64,000 bases of DNA from Kordia periserrulae (lineage in GTDB: Bacteria > Bacteroidota > Bacteroidia > Flavobacteriales > Flavobacteriaceae), in NCBI RefSeq assembly GCF_003054265.1, contig NZ_QBKT01000001.1:744001-808000 (forward strand), written 5' to 3'. Numbering within the stretch: the stretch's first letter is position 1; each line of letters opens with the position of its first letter. Below are positions 26,671 through 36,115 of the stretch, in pieces. The position numbers were made by a program, and so were the translations under genes. The notes under the pieces are model-generated. The model was not told the origin of the DNA. It saw nothing but the letters and a program-made list of their open reading frames with translations, and made no database searches.

Positions 26671-27016
26671 AATACAAGCTTCTTCGTTGATGGAATCGGT
26701 CTTAGCGACAGCGATTATTGCTATTTGCGTTGTTATCGCCACCATTGTTTTTGTCAATGTTTTTAAAATAAATTATGACACTACATTTATTGAAGCACGT
26801 CATACAATTAAAGCTATTATCGTAAAATTACAGAATCAGTCAAAAATTGAAGATGATACGTATGAGTTTTCTGAGTACTCCATTGAGCAAATAGTAAAGC
26901 CACATGATGATTACCCTAAAATACAACACATAGAATTTACCATTAAAACCAACACACGAACAGAAACGTTTTTCTATTTACTATCAAAAAAAGATGAATT
27001 GCAATCCGAAATATAA
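26648..27016 (+). CDS. Minor type II/IV pseudopilin (I-like)
   Basis: 122 residues from the ATG at 26648, which overlaps the previous gene by 23 bp; the longer frame from 26603 would add an unrelated leader. The prepilin signal KIQA-SSLME gives Glu at +5 (residue 16) at the start of a hydrophobic helix (SVLATAIIAICVVIATIVFV). The head domain is short and acidic. It should be cut by the prepilin peptidase encoded 2.1 kb downstream and assemble into the pseudopilus. It overlaps the next pseudopilin gene by 23 bp. Confidence 0.75.
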   Translation: MKRLKNFKIQASSLMESVLATAIIAICVVIATIVFVNVFKINYDTTFIEARHTIKAIIVKLQNQSKIEDDTYEFSEYSIEQIVKPHDDYPKIQHIEFTIKTNTRTETFFYLLSKKDELQSEI

Positions 27017-27470
27017 AGCCTTTACACTCACAGAAACCGTATTTGGCATCATCATTTCTAGTGTGTTGATTGGTGTGATTTATACCGTTTTTACGTCGTT
27101 TAATAAGCAATTTTCCATGTTTCAAACACAACAATTACAAACCAATGATTTTATGGTGTTTGATACTACATTGCAAAACGATTTGTATGAAGCTGTACAT
27201 GTAAATTACCAAAACGAAACCTTGTTTTTGAAACGCTATGATGAAACTATCATACAATATCGTTTTAACGAAGAAACTATTGAACGATTGCAAGCTGGAA
27301 ATAGTGAAATGGTGTTGTCATCTGTACGTTCACACACATTCCAACAAAAGAAACATCATAGCATTCTAACCATAACATTGCTATTGCACGATGAATCTAT
27401 TTCTGTTGAATTTTACAAAGAAAATCCATCAAATACTCAAATAAACGCAACTTTTATAGATGAAACTTGA
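26994..27470 (+). CDS. Minor type II/IV pseudopilin (J-like)
   Basis: 158 residues. Prepilin signal KYKA-FTLTE with Glu at +5 (residue 14), then the hydrophobic helix TVFGIIISSVLIGVIYTVF. The globular part has alternating strands and helices typical of minor pseudopilins, e.g. VNYQNETLFLKRYDETIIQYRF. It overlaps the upstream pseudopilin by 23 bp and the GspF gene by 11 bp, indicating tight translational coupling. Confidence 0.78.
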   Translation: MNCNPKYKAFTLTETVFGIIISSVLIGVIYTVFTSFNKQFSMFQTQQLQTNDFMVFDTTLQNDLYEAVHVNYQNETLFLKRYDETIIQYRFNEETIERLQAGNSEMVLSSVRSHTFQQKKHHSILTITLLLHDESISVEFYKENPSNTQINATFIDET

Positions 27471-28584
27471 TATCACAAAACATAAAGAAACTGTAAGAGT
27501 ATCGAAAAGGACAAAAGCAAATTCACTCGATTTGAATTTTGATTTTTTCACGAAGTTTTCAAGTAAAGAAAAAGAAGCTTTTTACCGAGAATTTGCCGTG
27601 CTGATAAAATCGGGCGTTGATTTTAATCAGTCGCTACAATTACTGGCGTCGCAGCAAAAATCTGAAAAAATTCAAAAAATATTGACAAGCATTAATAATG
27701 ATGTCGTTGCAGGAAATACATTGTTTGATGCTCTCAAAAAACACAAAGAATTTTCTCCTTATGAATATTATAGTATAAAAATTGGGGAAGAAACTCGAAA
27801 ATTAGCTGAAGTTCTGACACAATTACAGCTATTCTTTGCGCGAAAAATTAAGATGAAGCGACAATTGATTTCGGTGATTACCTATCCTGCATTTGTCTTG
27901 GGAATTACGTTTGTGGTATTGTATTTTATGCTAAAATACATCGTTCCGATGTTTACGTCTGTATTTAAACAGTTTGGAAGCGAATTGCCCGCCATTACGA
28001 AGTTTGTCATACGATTATCTGATAATTTTAATATGATTTTAGGTGTTTTATTGGGAATTATTTTACTATTTGTAGGCATTCATAAATACTATAAAAACAA
28101 TGATAACTACAGAAACTTTACGGGAAAACTTCTTTTGAAAATTCCGTTCTTAGGGCGATTCATCCAAAAAATATACATCTCCCGATTTTGTCAATCGTTG
28201 AGTCTATTATTAGCTGCAAAAACACCTTTAATTACTTCGTTAGAATTGACAAAAGAAATGATTGTTTTCTATCCTATGCAAAAAGCAATTCATGAAACAA
28301 CGCAAGAAATACTCAAAGGAAATTCGCTTGCTAATGGTTTGCAAAAACATCCTATTTTTCCAAAAAAATTAATTTCACTTGTTGGTATTGGTGAACAAAC
28401 CAATGAACTCGATACCATGTTTCACAAACTAAACGACCAATACAATACTGAAATTGAACACACCACAAAAATGGTCGGCACCGTTTTGGAACCACTCATG
28501 ATTATCATCATCGGAATTTTAGTAGGTTTTATTCTAATTTCGATGTACACACCTATGTTTGATTTAAGCAAAGTGATTGGCTGA
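27460..28584 (+). CDS. Type II secretion / type IV pilus inner-membrane platform protein (GspF/PilC family)
   Basis: 374 residues. Two copies of the T2SS-F domain: the first with FYREFAVLIKSGVDFNQSLQLLA and VVAGNTLFDALKKH, the second with FCQSLSLLLAAKTPLITSLEL and GNSLANGLQKHPIFP. Three membrane segments lie near 140-165, 195-215 and 350-370; the last is LMIIIIGILVGFILISMY. It is the central membrane platform that couples the ATPase to pseudopilus assembly. It ends the first transcription block of the operon; a 147-bp gap with its own repeat pair follows. Confidence 0.93.
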   Translation: MKLDITKHKETVRVSKRTKANSLDLNFDFFTKFSSKEKEAFYREFAVLIKSGVDFNQSLQLLASQQKSEKIQKILTSINNDVVAGNTLFDALKKHKEFSPYEYYSIKIGEETRKLAEVLTQLQLFFARKIKMKRQLISVITYPAFVLGITFVVLYFMLKYIVPMFTSVFKQFGSELPAITKFVIRLSDNFNMILGVLLGIILLFVGIHKYYKNNDNYRNFTGKLLLKIPFLGRFIQKIYISRFCQSLSLLLAAKTPLITSLELTKEMIVFYPMQKAIHETTQEILKGNSLANGLQKHPIFPKKLISLVGIGEQTNELDTMFHKLNDQYNTEIEHTTKMVGTVLEPLMIIIIGILVGFILISMYTPMFDLSKVIG

Positions 28585-28631
28585 TGTGGATTTTTTCTTG
28601 TGAAAATTCCGCTTTTTTACACGAAAATTTT

Positions 28632-28660
28632 ACGCTTATAAAATAATTGCTACGCTTGTA
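28632..28660 (+). promoter_or_regulatory. ACGCTTATA direct-repeat pair B
   Basis: acgcttata at 28632-28640 and acgcttgta at 28652-28660, 20 bp apart, 72 bp before the major pseudopilin start. The sequence between them (aaataattgct) is also nearly the same as in copies A and C, so conservation extends beyond the half-sites. Confidence 0.65.
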
Positions 28661-28731
28661 AAGTGATTTGCAGCTAAAGCCATATTTATCAATACATTCG
28701 TTTTGAAATAATAAACTGTAATGTATTCATC

Positions 28732-29157
28732 ATGAAAAATATTCCCTGCAAAAAACATGAAAAATATTGGCTCAAAGGCTATTCGCTAACAGAAATTCTG
28801 ATTGTATTATGCATTATCGGAATTCTGATTTATTTAGTATTGCCAAACCAAACACAAGCGGTAGTTCAAGCTAGAGCTATTGAAGCAAAAACGGCACTCA
28901 ACTCCTTGTATTCATACCAAAAAAATTACTTCTTTACACATGCAAAATATGCATCGAATTTAGAAGACATTGGTTATGAAACAGAGCTGACCATTGACAA
29001 AGGCGGACAAGCCGTATATCGAATTGAAATTATTGAAGCTTCTATCAACAGTTTTAAGGCTAGAGCGCTATCCATTCAAGATTTTGACGGTGATGGAAAC
29101 TACAATACCTGGGAAATTGATCATCAGCGAAACTTAAAAGAAGTCATACGAGACTAG
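28732..29157 (+). CDS. Major type II/IV pseudopilin (GspG/PilA-like)
   Basis: 141 residues. The prepilin signal ends LKG-YSLTE: cleavage after Gly16, Glu at +5 (residue 21). The hydrophobic helix is ILIVLCIIGILIYLVLP. The head domain has ALNSLYSYQKNYFFTHAKYASNLEDIGY, typical of major pilins and GspG, and a DFDGDGNYNTWEID stretch that may bind calcium, as the GspG C-terminal loop does. It is the first gene after repeat pair B, as expected for the most abundant subunit having its own promoter. Confidence 0.87.
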   Translation: MKNIPCKKHEKYWLKGYSLTEILIVLCIIGILIYLVLPNQTQAVVQARAIEAKTALNSLYSYQKNYFFTHAKYASNLEDIGYETELTIDKGGQAVYRIEIIEASINSFKARALSIQDFDGDGNYNTWEIDHQRNLKEVIRD

Positions 29158-29161
29158 CGCT

Positions 29162-29650
29162 TTGAAAACAATTCTCATCATCTTATTACTTCTCCTTTTT
29201 GGAATAATAAGTATCCAAGATTTCAAATACAGAGCCATTCATGCCTATTTACTCTTAGGTATTGCCGTAGTATCAGTATTGATAAACCTACTAGAACCTT
29301 TATTAACATTGTACGAAATGCTAAAAAGCATGGCGTTTTTAACCTGCACAAGTGTCGGATTTATGATCTATCAAACTATTAAAAATAAGCAATTAGAAAA
29401 CCCGATTGATACGTCTATAGGCTTGGGTGATATTCTGTTTTTTATAGCAATCACGCCTCTTTTTCAAATACATAATTACATTGTGTTTTTCATTTCAGGA
29501 CTGTTGATTTCTATACTACTTTTTGTGGCGACTAAAAATCTGCGAAAGCAACCTACCATTCCATTAGCAGGCTATCTCTCACTCTTTTTAATCATCTGTT
29601 TTGGGCTAAAATTAAGCAACCTTGTAAATCCATTTTTCATTGAATTCTAA
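29162..29650 (+). CDS. Prepilin peptidase (A24, short TadV/CpaA-like form)
   Basis: 162 residues, starting at TTG 29162, four bases after the pilin stop; no ATG fits. It is a polytopic membrane protein with the two catalytic aspartates of the A24 family: Asp20 in SIQDFKYR and Asp90 in the GLGD motif (87-90). It lacks the N-terminal cysteine-containing methyltransferase domain of GspO/PilD, so it is the short TadV/CpaA-like form. It is expected to cleave the four prepilin-like proteins of this locus after Gly or Ala. It overlaps the GspE gene by 11 bp. Confidence 0.82.
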   Translation: MKTILIILLLLLFGIISIQDFKYRAIHAYLLLGIAVVSVLINLLEPLLTLYEMLKSMAFLTCTSVGFMIYQTIKNKQLENPIDTSIGLGDILFFIAITPLFQIHNYIVFFISGLLISILLFVATKNLRKQPTIPLAGYLSLFLIICFGLKLSNLVNPFFIEF

Positions 29651-31049
29651 GCAAGCACATATCACTCTTTCTGTAGAACAGCAACAATTGATCAATGCTG
29701 AACTTGCCAATCATTTTAAAGTGATTCCTTTGCAGGAAGATGCACATGAAATTGTATTGTACGCGGAAGAAAGCAATCAAAAGAATGCTAATTTTTTACA
29801 GGAATTACAGCTTTTTTTAGATAAAAAAATTAAGCTTACGTATGTAGATGCTACGCTAATTCAACAAGCGTTAGCAACGTATTACAGAACTGGCGAAGAA
29901 ACCGCTACACATCACAACAACAGCACTGATTTTTTAGACGAATTGATTCACGAAGCCAAGCAAATTAGAGCAAGTGATATTCACATAGAAATTTTTGAAG
30001 AAGAAGCACGTGTACGCTTTCGAATTGATGGTTTACTGATTGAGAAATACAAGATTGAAACCATAAATTATCTAGAGTTAATCAACAAAATTAAAATTCG
30101 TTCCAACTTAGATATTACCGAAAAAAGATTGCCGCAAGATGGACGAATCAATTTTGAAACATTTGATATTAGAGTTTCTATTTTGCCTACACATTACGGT
30201 GAAAAAGTAGTGATGCGTTTGTTAGGAAGAGACGCTTCGCATTTAGATTTGAACATGTTGGGAATGGACACGCACGAACTGGAAATTTACAGAAATGCGG
30301 TGAAAAAAACCAACGGAATCATTCTCATTAGCGGTCCGACAGGTTCTGGAAAAACGACAACGTTGTACGCAACGCTCAAACACTTAAATCATTCCAAAAC
30401 AAATATTGTTACCGTTGAAGATCCGATAGAATATACCCTAAAAGGCATCAATCAAGTACAGCTTAAAGAAGATATTGGACTCACATTTACCTCTGCGTTG
30501 CGTTCGTTTTTGCGACAAGATCCTGACATTATTATGTTAGGGGAAATTAGAGATGCGCAAACCGCTCAAATGGCAATCAGAGCTTCGTTGACAGGTCATT
30601 TGGTATTGTCTACCATTCACACAAATTCTGCCTTAGGCACGATTTCCAGATTGATGGACATGGGCGTTCCTGCATTTTTAATTGCAGAAACCTTAAACAT
30701 TTCCATTGCACAACGTTTGTTGCGCAAACTGTGTACACATTGCAAGGAAAAAGTCAATTTACACAACGAAGATCTTCCTAAATATCTTAGAGGAGATAAC
30801 ACATTATCGCATCAATACGTTGCTAAAGGTTGTCATGAATGTTACTACACAGGCTATAAAGGCAGAACGGCAATTTACGAAATGATTCCCATCACTTCGG
30901 AGATTTCGGAAATCATCAAAAAAGAAGATTTGCACAAAGCACATCATCATGTCGACAACACCAAAAGCTTGTCGCATACCGCATTACAATTGTTTAAAAA
31001 TGGCATCACTTCTTTGGAAGAAGTTTATCCAATTTTATTAAAAAGCTAA
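29640..31049 (+). CDS. Type II secretion / type IV pilus assembly ATPase (GspE/PilB family)
   Basis: 469 residues; the start is TTG 29640 inside the end of the peptidase gene, and no nearby ATG exists. Walker A GPTGSGKT at ~232-239 and a PDIIMLGEIRD Walker B are present, with an Asp box (VTVEDPIEY) and His box (GHLVLSTIHTN). A zinc tetracysteine site is present, CxxC at ~365 (CTHC) and CxxC at ~398 (CHEC), as in GspE and PilB and unlike retraction ATPase PilT. The N-terminal domain is shorter than in most GspE proteins. It powers pseudopilus growth from the cytoplasmic face. Confidence 0.94.
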   Translation: MNSKQAHITLSVEQQQLINAELANHFKVIPLQEDAHEIVLYAEESNQKNANFLQELQLFLDKKIKLTYVDATLIQQALATYYRTGEETATHHNNSTDFLDELIHEAKQIRASDIHIEIFEEEARVRFRIDGLLIEKYKIETINYLELINKIKIRSNLDITEKRLPQDGRINFETFDIRVSILPTHYGEKVVMRLLGRDASHLDLNMLGMDTHELEIYRNAVKKTNGIILISGPTGSGKTTTLYATLKHLNHSKTNIVTVEDPIEYTLKGINQVQLKEDIGLTFTSALRSFLRQDPDIIMLGEIRDAQTAQMAIRASLTGHLVLSTIHTNSALGTISRLMDMGVPAFLIAETLNISIAQRLLRKLCTHCKEKVNLHNEDLPKYLRGDNTLSHQYVAKGCHECYYTGYKGRTAIYEMIPITSEISEIIKKEDLHKAHHHVDNTKSLSHTALQLFKNGITSLEEVYPILLKS

Positions 31050-31053
31050 CATC

Positions 31054-32967
31054 ATGTACAAAAAAATCATCATCATATTCCTCTTTTTAATTTCGGGATT
31101 TTGCTTCGCGCAGAATAGTGAAACATATCGCGAACAACTAGAAACGCTCGCTACCGAAATTAAAGCCTATAACAAAACCATGCAGGTAGAAATTTCAGGA
31201 ATCACCTTGTACGATTTCATTTCTGCCGTTGCCGACGAACACAAGTTGAGTATTGATGTTGATACCTCTTTGGAACAACTTATTTCAAGTAATTTTTATG
31301 ATGTCCCCGTAAAAAATGTGTTGCTATTTTTAATAGAAAAACACGATTTGGAAATGATGGTGAAAGGAAAAATTTTAGTCATTAAAAAGAAAGAAGTTAT
31401 TCCTGAAAAGCCAAAACCTGTAATACCCAAAAAAATTGATGTTAGTTATAACAAAGAAAATGGTTTTCTCTCTGTGAAATTAAAGAACGATTCCATTACG
31501 CGCGTTGCACAAGCCATTACCGATGCCTCTCAAAAAAATATTGTGTTGGCGCCTTCTATAAAGAAAGAAACGGTTTCTGCATACATTTTAAATCGCCCTT
31601 TTGACCAAGTGTTAGATATGATGGCAAAATCTAACAAATTGATGGTAACGCGAGACGAAAATGATTTCTATTATATCGACAAAGCAGATATTGTGATTGA
31701 TGAAAACGCAACTGCCAATACTTCCAACAATCGTAAAAATACTAGAAAGAAAAATGTTCCAGCAAATTCAAAAGGATACTATTCAATTGCGATAGATACG
31801 AAAGGATTTTTATCGGTGAATGCCTACGATGCAGATGTGATGAATCTTGTGATAGAGGCAGCAGAAAAACTCAACATCAACTATTTTATGTATGACAAAC
31901 CTGAAAATGAAACCACCACGCTTTTAGCCAATGGAATCACATTTGAAGAGTTGTTGAATCATGTGTTTAAAGGAAAAGAGTTTACGTATAAAATGGTGGA
32001 CGAGCTTTTCCTAATCGGGAAACACGATACGGACGGACTGCGAAAAACATCGTTAATTCAGATGGAAAACAGAACGATTGAATCTGTTAAAAAAACATTC
32101 CCAAAAGCACTAACAAAAAACATTGAAATCGAAGAGTTTGTGGAATTAAACGGTTTTGTCGTTACAGGTTCGGACATTCAAATTAGAGGTCTTCGAGAAT
32201 ATTTGAGAGAAATAGACAAAGTAGTCCCAAATATCGAAATTGAAATTATGATTGTGCAATATCAAAAAGGATACGAAGTACAGACAGGATTTCAAGCAGG
32301 ATTGGACGATAACAAACGAACGACTTCGGGCGTTTTGTTTCCGACTTCAGAAGTTCAGGTAAACGCCAATTCCGTAAACGGACTGATTGATGCTTTTAAC
32401 GGTTTGGGAATTGTCAACTTAGGAAAAGTAACCGAGCGTTTCTATTTCAGCTTAAAAGCCTTGGAAAACAACTCGTACATCAAAGTGGAATCGACGCCGA
32501 AATTGGTAACACTGAACGGACACGAAGCTTCAACTTCTATTGGAGAAACTAGTTATTATTTTGAGCAACGAAACGAGTTAATTCAATCGGGAATTAACAA
32601 TAATGTGTTGCAATCGGGACAATGGAAATCTACCGACGCGAATTTGAGTGTGCGTGTAAAACCCTATGTTTCCAAAGACGAACATGTAACCTTAGAAATT
32701 TCTGTTGAGCAGAGTTCGTTTTTAGGAAGAGCTGGCGAAAATGCACCTCCAGGAAAAGCAACACGACAGTTCGAATCTATGATTCGAGTTAAAAATAACG
32801 AGATGATTTTATTGGGCGGATTGGACGAATTGGAAAACGAAAACTCTGGAACAGGAACACCGTTTTTCTCTCGAATTCCAGTCATCAAATGGTTTTTTAG
32901 CAGTCGAAAAAAGAAAAAAGAAAAATCAAAACTTCACATTCTTATCAGACCGACAGTAACGTATTAA
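31054..32967 (+). CDS. Outer-membrane secretin (GspD/PilQ family)
   Basis: 637 residues. Signal peptide to CFAQ. N-terminal STN/N0-like domain (TMQVEISGITLYDFISAVADEHKLSIDVD), then a second similar domain (VRVAQAITDASQKN), a variable Asn/Lys linker near 230, an N-domain ending in a DIQIRGLREYLREIDKVVP helix (~380), and the secretin barrel domain from ~395. That domain includes EIEIMIVQYQKG, VESTPKLVTLNGHEAS, an AGENAPPGKATRQFES loop and a conserved MILLGGL..FFSRIPVIKWFF end. It forms the outer-membrane gate. A RKKKKEKSK stretch near the end is unusual. Confidence 0.92.
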   Translation: MYKKIIIIFLFLISGFCFAQNSETYREQLETLATEIKAYNKTMQVEISGITLYDFISAVADEHKLSIDVDTSLEQLISSNFYDVPVKNVLLFLIEKHDLEMMVKGKILVIKKKEVIPEKPKPVIPKKIDVSYNKENGFLSVKLKNDSITRVAQAITDASQKNIVLAPSIKKETVSAYILNRPFDQVLDMMAKSNKLMVTRDENDFYYIDKADIVIDENATANTSNNRKNTRKKNVPANSKGYYSIAIDTKGFLSVNAYDADVMNLVIEAAEKLNINYFMYDKPENETTTLLANGITFEELLNHVFKGKEFTYKMVDELFLIGKHDTDGLRKTSLIQMENRTIESVKKTFPKALTKNIEIEEFVELNGFVVTGSDIQIRGLREYLREIDKVVPNIEIEIMIVQYQKGYEVQTGFQAGLDDNKRTTSGVLFPTSEVQVNANSVNGLIDAFNGLGIVNLGKVTERFYFSLKALENNSYIKVESTPKLVTLNGHEASTSIGETSYYFEQRNELIQSGINNNVLQSGQWKSTDANLSVRVKPYVSKDEHVTLEISVEQSSFLGRAGENAPPGKATRQFESMIRVKNNEMILLGGLDELENENSGTGTPFFSRIPVIKWFFSSRKKKKEKSKLHILIRPTVTY

Positions 32968-32968
32968 T

Positions 32969-34153
32969 ATGCTTCAACCATTGCGACATATCATTCCTTT
33001 GACACAAACCTTTCAGGTATTGGGCATTCATTTTTTAGAAGATGAAAAAGTAGCCTATACGCTGCTAACCATTCACAAGAAAAAAGATGAGTTTACCCTT
33101 AGGAAGCGCATAAAAACAGCTTCTTTGGAAACTGTGTACAAGGAAATACAAACCAAACATCCGTTGTTGCTTCATTTTTCAGGTGTTGGGATTTTGCATA
33201 AAAAAGTAGTGAGAACCGCCAATTATCGCAAGAAATTATTGTTTAAAGCCAATCCGGATGAATTCTATTTTTACGAATTGCATCAAGAAGAATCCAGTTT
33301 TGTTTCGTTCTGTCGAAAGAAAATTATTGACAGCCATATTTCAGCATTTACCAGTAAAAAATATCACGTTCTCAATATGGCAATCGGTCCTTTTGTGGTA
33401 TATGCGTTGCGTTCGCTTTTGTCAGAAAATACCATTGTATCTAACGCATCAAAATTGACTTTTTCAAAAAACAAATTGCTGGATTTTGAATTGAGCACAT
33501 CGTTAGAAACCACAAAATACAAGATTGACGATTTGGAGTTTGACACTTCCGAAATAGCGCTTTTTGCCTTAGTGATTCAACATCACATTCAGGAAGAAGC
33601 CTTGGTGATAGAAACATCATTTTTGGCGCAACACAAAACGGATTATACCTTTTTTAATGCAACAAAAACAGTAGGTGTATTGGGAATACTATTGCTTTTA
33701 GCGGCACTTCTTTATGGACATTTTACGCTTAAAAAACAGCAAAACTTATTTGCAGAAAAGAAAGCAATGATGACGCAGCTTACGGAAGCTAATGAAACGG
33801 TAACCCTTTTAGAACTAGAGAAAAAAAATAAAGAAACGATTGTAGCAACTTCTGGATTGTTTCATCCTAAGTTTTTGACACAGTATTTCTACGAAATTGG
33901 CAATTCGGTGGAAAAAAATGTTGTATTGACAGCAATTGACATCACACCGTTGACTAAAAAAATTAGAGATGATAAGGAAGTCCAATTTTACAAAAAGCAA
34001 ATTCATGTAGAAGGCGTTACCACAAACGATGCTGATTTTAACAATTGGATTGCTGATTTGACCGCAAAAACTTGGGTGCAAAAAATTGAAATTGAAGCGT
34101 ACACGCAAGATAGAAACCAAAAAAAATCATTTGTAATTCACCTGTATTTCTAA
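32969..34153 (+). CDS. GspL / fused PilM-PilN-like inner-membrane protein
   Basis: 394 residues. The cytoplasmic part (1-230) has the diverged ATPase-like alternation of strands seen in PilM/GspL. One membrane segment lies at ~232-252 (VGVLGILLLLAALLYGHFTL). A periplasmic coiled coil (KKAMMTQLTEANETVTLLELEKKN) and a ferredoxin-like PilN/GspL domain (VVLTAIDITPL, KQIHVEGVTTND, WVQKIEIEAY) follow. The order matches GspL, or a PilM-PilN fusion. It begins one base after the secretin stop and overlaps the next gene in a TAATG arrangement. It would link the ATPase to the periplasmic ring. Confidence 0.78.
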   Translation: MLQPLRHIIPLTQTFQVLGIHFLEDEKVAYTLLTIHKKKDEFTLRKRIKTASLETVYKEIQTKHPLLLHFSGVGILHKKVVRTANYRKKLLFKANPDEFYFYELHQEESSFVSFCRKKIIDSHISAFTSKKYHVLNMAIGPFVVYALRSLLSENTIVSNASKLTFSKNKLLDFELSTSLETTKYKIDDLEFDTSEIALFALVIQHHIQEEALVIETSFLAQHKTDYTFFNATKTVGVLGILLLLAALLYGHFTLKKQQNLFAEKKAMMTQLTEANETVTLLELEKKNKETIVATSGLFHPKFLTQYFYEIGNSVEKNVVLTAIDITPLTKKIRDDKEVQFYKKQIHVEGVTTNDADFNNWIADLTAKTWVQKIEIEAYTQDRNQKKSFVIHLYF

Positions 34154-34671
34154 TGTTGGACAAGTTATCACATAAACGCCGTTTTTTCTTGGTAGTCATT
34201 GTTTTTGTACTGCTAGCTTTGGCTGTGTATAAAAAGACCTATCAGCCCATTTTCGCATTACAAAATGAATTGAATGCTTCCAATCAACTTATAGCTGAAG
34301 ATGTAAGTCCTTTTGTAAAAATTGAGCAATTACAATCAGAATTAGCAGCCTTGGATAAAATTGTTGGAAAATCAGAAGATAACGCTTTTATCCAACAAAA
34401 AATACTGGATTTTATTACCAAAAAAGGACTTGACGTAAGTGTAGTAAACATTGCTGATTCGCACATTTACAAAGGAAATGCATTTACAGTGTATACCAAC
34501 AGCGTCATTTTAAAAGGTGATTATCCATCTTTATTACAAACAATTTACACGATTGAAAAAGAATGCAAAGCTTCCAAAATTGTAAGCGCAAAATTCTATT
34601 CAAAAAAAAATTATAGTACTAACAAAACAGCAGAATATGCTGAACTTTATTTTCAAAATTATGGGAAATAA
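34153..34671 (+). CDS. GspM/PilO-like inner-membrane protein
   Basis: 172 residues: short cytoplasmic N-terminus, one membrane helix (FFLVVIVFVLLALAVYKK), a coiled coil (EQLQSELAALDKIV) and a small alpha/beta domain (FTVYTNSVILKGDYPSLLQTIYTIE) of the ferredoxin-like kind found in PilO/GspM. The start codon lies within the GspL-like stop (TAATG), so the two are coupled and probably form a heterodimer, as GspL-GspM and PilN-PilO do. Confidence 0.78.
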   Translation: MLDKLSHKRRFFLVVIVFVLLALAVYKKTYQPIFALQNELNASNQLIAEDVSPFVKIEQLQSELAALDKIVGKSEDNAFIQQKILDFITKKGLDVSVVNIADSHIYKGNAFTVYTNSVILKGDYPSLLQTIYTIEKECKASKIVSAKFYSKKNYSTNKTAEYAELYFQNYGK

Positions 34672-35623
34672 CATAAAATTTTTAGCTCTTTTTTGTCTGA
34701 TTCTTTTTATGTCTTGCGATGATATTTTAGAAGAAGATTTAACTAATGACACCGTAACACCTATTACACCTACCGAAGGAAGTGTTGTCATTACTAATTT
34801 GGTGAACTTTTCATGGCAATCTGTGGATGGTGCCGATAATTACAGGTTGCAACTCATACAACCTTCGCAGAATAATATGATTGTGTTGGATTCTTTGGTA
34901 AGCAATGCTTCTTTTCAATATCCGTTGGACCCTGGTATGTACGAATGGCGTGTGCGAGGTGAAAATTTCGCCTATCAAACCGCCTATTCGTTTCCTGTAG
35001 CATTTACGGTAGAAGCTTCTTCCGATTTGAGCAATCAGAGCTTGATTTTAAATACGCCAACGGATAATTTGTACACCAACAACACCAATCTTTTATTTAC
35101 GTGGAACGAGTTAGCGTTTGCCAATTCGTACACGTTTGAACTGATTAAAAATTTAAACGGACAAACCACACTTACACAGCAATCGGGAATTACGGGAACG
35201 AATTTTAGTGTAAATGCTTCCATTTTTGATGAAGATGCTGCCTACATCTGGAAGATAAAAGCGGTTAATGCGACTTCGGAAACTGCCTATAGTTCTAGAA
35301 CTGTATTGATTGACAGACAAGCACCAAATCAGCCTTCGTTAGTTACGCCAGCAGCTGATGAAGTTTTTACCGAAACCACGATTGATTTCAATTGGACCAT
35401 TGGTCAAGATAGCGGAAATGTGCAATCGGACGTAGAAAGTGTTTTGGAAATAGCGCAAGATGCCAATTTCAACTCTATTGTAGAAAGTATCAACATCAGC
35501 AATGGAAATGCACAACAGCTTACTTTAGCCACAACAGGAACGTATTATTGGAGAGTACAATCGAGAGATGTAGCTGGTAATAGTAGTGCTTTTAGCATTT
35601 CTAGAACCTTTACTATTGAATAA
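34661..35623 (+). CDS. Lipoprotein with three fibronectin-III-like modules
   Basis: 320 residues from the ATG at 34661, which overlaps the previous gene by 11 bp; the 34637 start would extend the signal peptide unhelpfully. The lipobox ends at LFMSC followed by DDILEEDL; the acidic residues suggest outer-membrane or surface placement. Three repeated beta-modules follow (~35-125, 130-225, 230-320), each with a NFSWQSVDGADNYRLQL, FTWNELAFANSYTFEL or FNWTIGQDSG-type start and a YxW(R/K)V end. They resemble fibronectin III/Ig-like folds. Its position between GspM- and GspC-like genes suggests a pilotin or surface adaptor specific to this system, which is inference. Confidence 0.78.
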   Translation: MGNNIKFLALFCLILFMSCDDILEEDLTNDTVTPITPTEGSVVITNLVNFSWQSVDGADNYRLQLIQPSQNNMIVLDSLVSNASFQYPLDPGMYEWRVRGENFAYQTAYSFPVAFTVEASSDLSNQSLILNTPTDNLYTNNTNLLFTWNELAFANSYTFELIKNLNGQTTLTQQSGITGTNFSVNASIFDEDAAYIWKIKAVNATSETAYSSRTVLIDRQAPNQPSLVTPAADEVFTETTIDFNWTIGQDSGNVQSDVESVLEIAQDANFNSIVESINISNGNAQQLTLATTGTYYWRVQSRDVAGNSSAFSISRTFTIE

Positions 35624-35638
35624 GCATCAGACATATTG

Positions 35639-36115
35639 ATGAGTAAAAAAAATATAAATATCGTGTTGATTCTTTTAGTCCTATTCATTTGGGGAAGTAT
35701 TGGCTACACCTATTTTGTAAAAAAAGAAACGACACAAAATATTATGCCTGTGACAAAAAAAAATGTACTCACAAAGTACACCATGCGAAAAGACACATTT
35801 GAGCTTACCAACATTAAAAACCCTTTTAAAAAAGTGTTGGTAACACCGAGAATCGTCACGAAAAAAACCACAGAAAAAACCGTTCAAAGTCAACGAAAAG
35901 TTACAGCAAAAGCGATTTGGCCGAGCATTACGTATCACGGATATGTACTGAGTAAAGGAAGTAGCAGGAAATTAGGCATCATCAACGTGAACGGAAAAAT
36001 CATGAAAAAAAGAGAAAAAGATATCATTTTAGAAACTATTAAAATCACAAAAATATTTGAAGATTCAATTCAATTTCAATTCAATAATTCAACAAAAACT
36101 ATAAAAATAAAGTAG
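35639..36115 (+). CDS. GspC/PilP-like periplasmic protein
   Basis: 158 residues from the ATG at 35639 (a TTG precedes it). One N-terminal membrane helix (INIVLILLVLFIWGSIGYTYFV), a basic linker (~50-95), then a small beta-domain. The domain's pattern, ITYHGYVLSKGSSRKLGIINVNGKIMKKREKD and IKITKIFEDSIQFQFN, resembles the HR domain of GspC and PilP. In those systems it bridges the inner-membrane platform to the secretin. The operon position fits. It is followed immediately by the OmpH-like gene, with adjacent stop and start. Confidence 0.72.
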   Translation: MSKKNINIVLILLVLFIWGSIGYTYFVKKETTQNIMPVTKKNVLTKYTMRKDTFELTNIKNPFKKVLVTPRIVTKKTTEKTVQSQRKVTAKAIWPSITYHGYVLSKGSSRKLGIINVNGKIMKKREKDIILETIKITKIFEDSIQFQFNNSTKTIKIK